Of a stretch of 7,245 nt of DNA, positions 6,286-7,245 are shown piece after piece; within the stretch, counting starts at the first letter, position 1; every line of letters begins with the position of its first letter. The position numbers and the translations under genes are program-made. The notes under the pieces were generated by a model that saw only the letters and a program-made list of their open reading frames with translations, was not told where the DNA came from and did not search any database. Location of the stretch: positions 3,992-11,236 of the forward strand of contig DJOI01000064.1 of NCBI GenBank assembly GCA_002439605.1, given 5' to 3'. This stretch comes from Candidatus Segatella mututuai. GTDB lineage: Bacteria; Bacteroidota; Bacteroidia; Bacteroidales; Bacteroidaceae.

Positions 6286-6669
6286 TCAATGTTTTCTGGC
6301 TTGCTTAGAAGCGACACTCAATGTTGCATGTGGAACCGCACGGAGGCGCTCTTTAGGAATCAGTTCTCCCGTCTCGCGGTCGATACCATAAGTCTTGTTC
6401 TTAATACGCATGAGAGCGGCCTCCAGACCCAAGATGAATTTCTGTTGGCGTTGCGCCATTTGGATAATTTCCTCTTTACTCTGCGCCTCACTACCCTCTT
6501 CCAATGCCTTGTAAGTGGGTGACGTATCTATGATATCATTACTGTCCGAATGATTGAGCTGTGCCATCATTTCCTCATAGTTAGCGCGTGCCACTTTCAG
6601 TTTTTCGTTTATGATACCACGGAACTCTTCAAGCTCCTCGTCACTATATCTTTTCCTTTCACTTGCCAT
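6286..6669 (-). CDS. TraR/DksA-family protein lacking zinc-finger cysteines
   Basis: A 127-residue cytoplasmic protein of the TraR/DksA family, which binds the RNA polymerase secondary channel and tunes transcription. Residues about 8-90 are charged and helical, fitting the coiled-coil hairpin; its tip region contains DIIDTS (45-50), an imperfect version of the DxxDxA tip motif of DksA. The C-terminal segment YGIDRETGELIPKERL (94-109) followed by RAVPHATLSVASK (110-122) aligns clearly to the family's zinc-finger region, but the four cysteine positions are Asp97, Thr100, Ser118 and Ser121. There is no Cys anywhere in the protein, so zinc binding by the usual site is excluded. It lies 33 nt after ileS and 3 nt before lspA. 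Family membership is well supported; whether it acts on RNA polymerase like DksA is inference. Confidence 0.88.
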   Translation of the reverse strand: MASERKRYSDEELEEFRGIINEKLKVARANYEEMMAQLNHSDSNDIIDTSPTYKALEEGSEAQSKEEIIQMAQRQQKFILGLEAALMRIKNKTYGIDRETGELIPKERLRAVPHATLSVASKQARKH

Positions 6670-6702
6670 AGATATTAAGCATTAAGTTAATAAAAAGTAA
6701 GA

Positions 6703-7245
6703 TTATATTTTCTCTACCAATATATTAAGATTGAAGCCATCAAACTCGATTTCGGTGCCAGCATTCTCGCAGATTTCGATGCTGTCTGCCAATACCTGGT
6801 CCTTTATGTAGTCTCCGAATGCTTCGATGGCAGCGTTAGTCTCCTCATGTGGAGCCACAGTAACCTTGATGCGGTCGGTAATCTCCAGGCCAGTCTCCTT
6901 GCGGAGGTTCTGGATACGGTTGATGAGCTCGCGAGCCATACCCTCCTTCTTCAACTCTGGAGTCAACTCCACCTCAAGAGCCACGGTCAAGTTGCCATCG
7001 TTTGATACGAGCCATCCTGGAATATCCTCTGAGATAATCTCCACGTCGGCCACGTCTACCACGGCTTCCTGTCCGTCTACGTTGAGGGTGATGTTGCCAG
7101 CCTTCTCGAAGGCAGCGATCTGGTCTTGGTCGAGGGCTGACATCTGGGCTGCCACGCCCTTCATCAACTTGCCAAACTTCTTACCCATCACTCTAAAGTT
7201 ACACTTCACCTTCTTGACCAGGATGCCCTGACCCTCAATGAAGTT
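6703..7245 (-). CDS. ileS: Isoleucine--tRNA ligase, C-terminal part (runs off window)
   Basis: The reading frame is open to the window edge and codes for the last 180 residues of isoleucyl-tRNA synthetase, which charges tRNA-Ile in the cytoplasm. The GTG at 7207-7209 is an internal Val, not a start, because NFIEGQGILVKKVKCNF reads through it in frame. The segment GILVKKVKCNFRVMGKKFGK is the typical run after the anticodon-binding domain. Then GWLVSNDGNLTVALEVELTP and EGMARELINRIQNLRKETG match the DUF5915-type C-terminal domain. This domain, and the absence of the C-terminal CxxC zinc ribbon of E. coli IleRS, indicate a type-2 (eukaryote-like) enzyme. The gene probably leads the operon dksA-like, lspA, DUF4296. 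Identity is secure; the 5' part lies outside. Confidence 0.95.
   Translation of the reverse strand, partial: NFIEGQGILVKKVKCNFRVMGKKFGKLMKGVAAQMSALDQDQIAAFEKAGNITLNVDGQEAVVDVADVEIISEDIPGWLVSNDGNLTVALEVELTPELKKEGMARELINRIQNLRKETGLEITDRIKVTVAPHEETNAAIEAFGDYIKDQVLADSIEICENAGTEIEFDGFNLNILVEKI

Noticed and set aside
7207..7209. GTG as the start of a short 168-codon gene
   Set aside because: The frame continues upstream to the window edge with IleRS-like sequence, so this is an internal Val codon of ileS.

Overview
The window looks like chromosomal DNA of a gut- or oral-type Bacteroidales bacterium, most likely Prevotellaceae. The evidence is a Bacteroidetes-type promoter (-33 TTTG, 20-bp spacer, -7 TACCTTTG), mostly weak or absent Shine-Dalgarno sequences, a lipoprotein of the Bacteroidetes-restricted DUF4296 type directly after lspA, an elongated Bacteroidetes-type LspA, and a type-2 isoleucyl-tRNA synthetase C-terminus. 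The assignment is by family content, not by a database search. Every gene I can support lies on the minus strand, so the biological order runs from the right edge to the left.

Region 1 (7245 to about 4379) is a compact run: the 3' end of ileS, a DksA/TraR-family regulator with no zinc-finger cysteines, lspA (signal peptidase II), a DUF4296 lipoprotein whose start overlaps the lspA stop, and a 71-codon protein of unknown function. Gaps are 33, 3, -7 and 27 nt, so one transcript is likely. It couples translation, a transcription regulator and lipoprotein maturation; the DUF4296 product carries a lipobox and should be an LspA substrate.

Region 2 (4315 to 3464) is nadC, quinolinate phosphoribosyltransferase, 63 nt downstream and possibly on the same transcript. 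It is followed by a short degenerate repeat and a perfect 9-bp hairpin that may end the transcript.

Region 3 (3348 to 245) encodes two exported proteins: a C69-family N-terminal-nucleophile peptidase, and a lipoprotein serpin with an intact inhibitory hinge and a predicted Thr-Ser reactive bond. A secreted peptidase beside a surface protease inhibitor is the most biologically suggestive part of the window.

Region 4 (217 to 49) is a tRNA-Ser(GCU) gene with its own well-formed promoter in the gap after the serpin. Bases 1-48 hold nothing I can identify.

I see no CRISPR array, insertion sequence, integrase, phage gene or riboswitch. Most of the window is core genome. The items worth a second look are the cysteine-free DksA relative, the C69 peptidase whose catalytic Cys sits at the signal-peptide cleavage point, the serpin, and the small protein that resembles the front end of an amidohydrolase.
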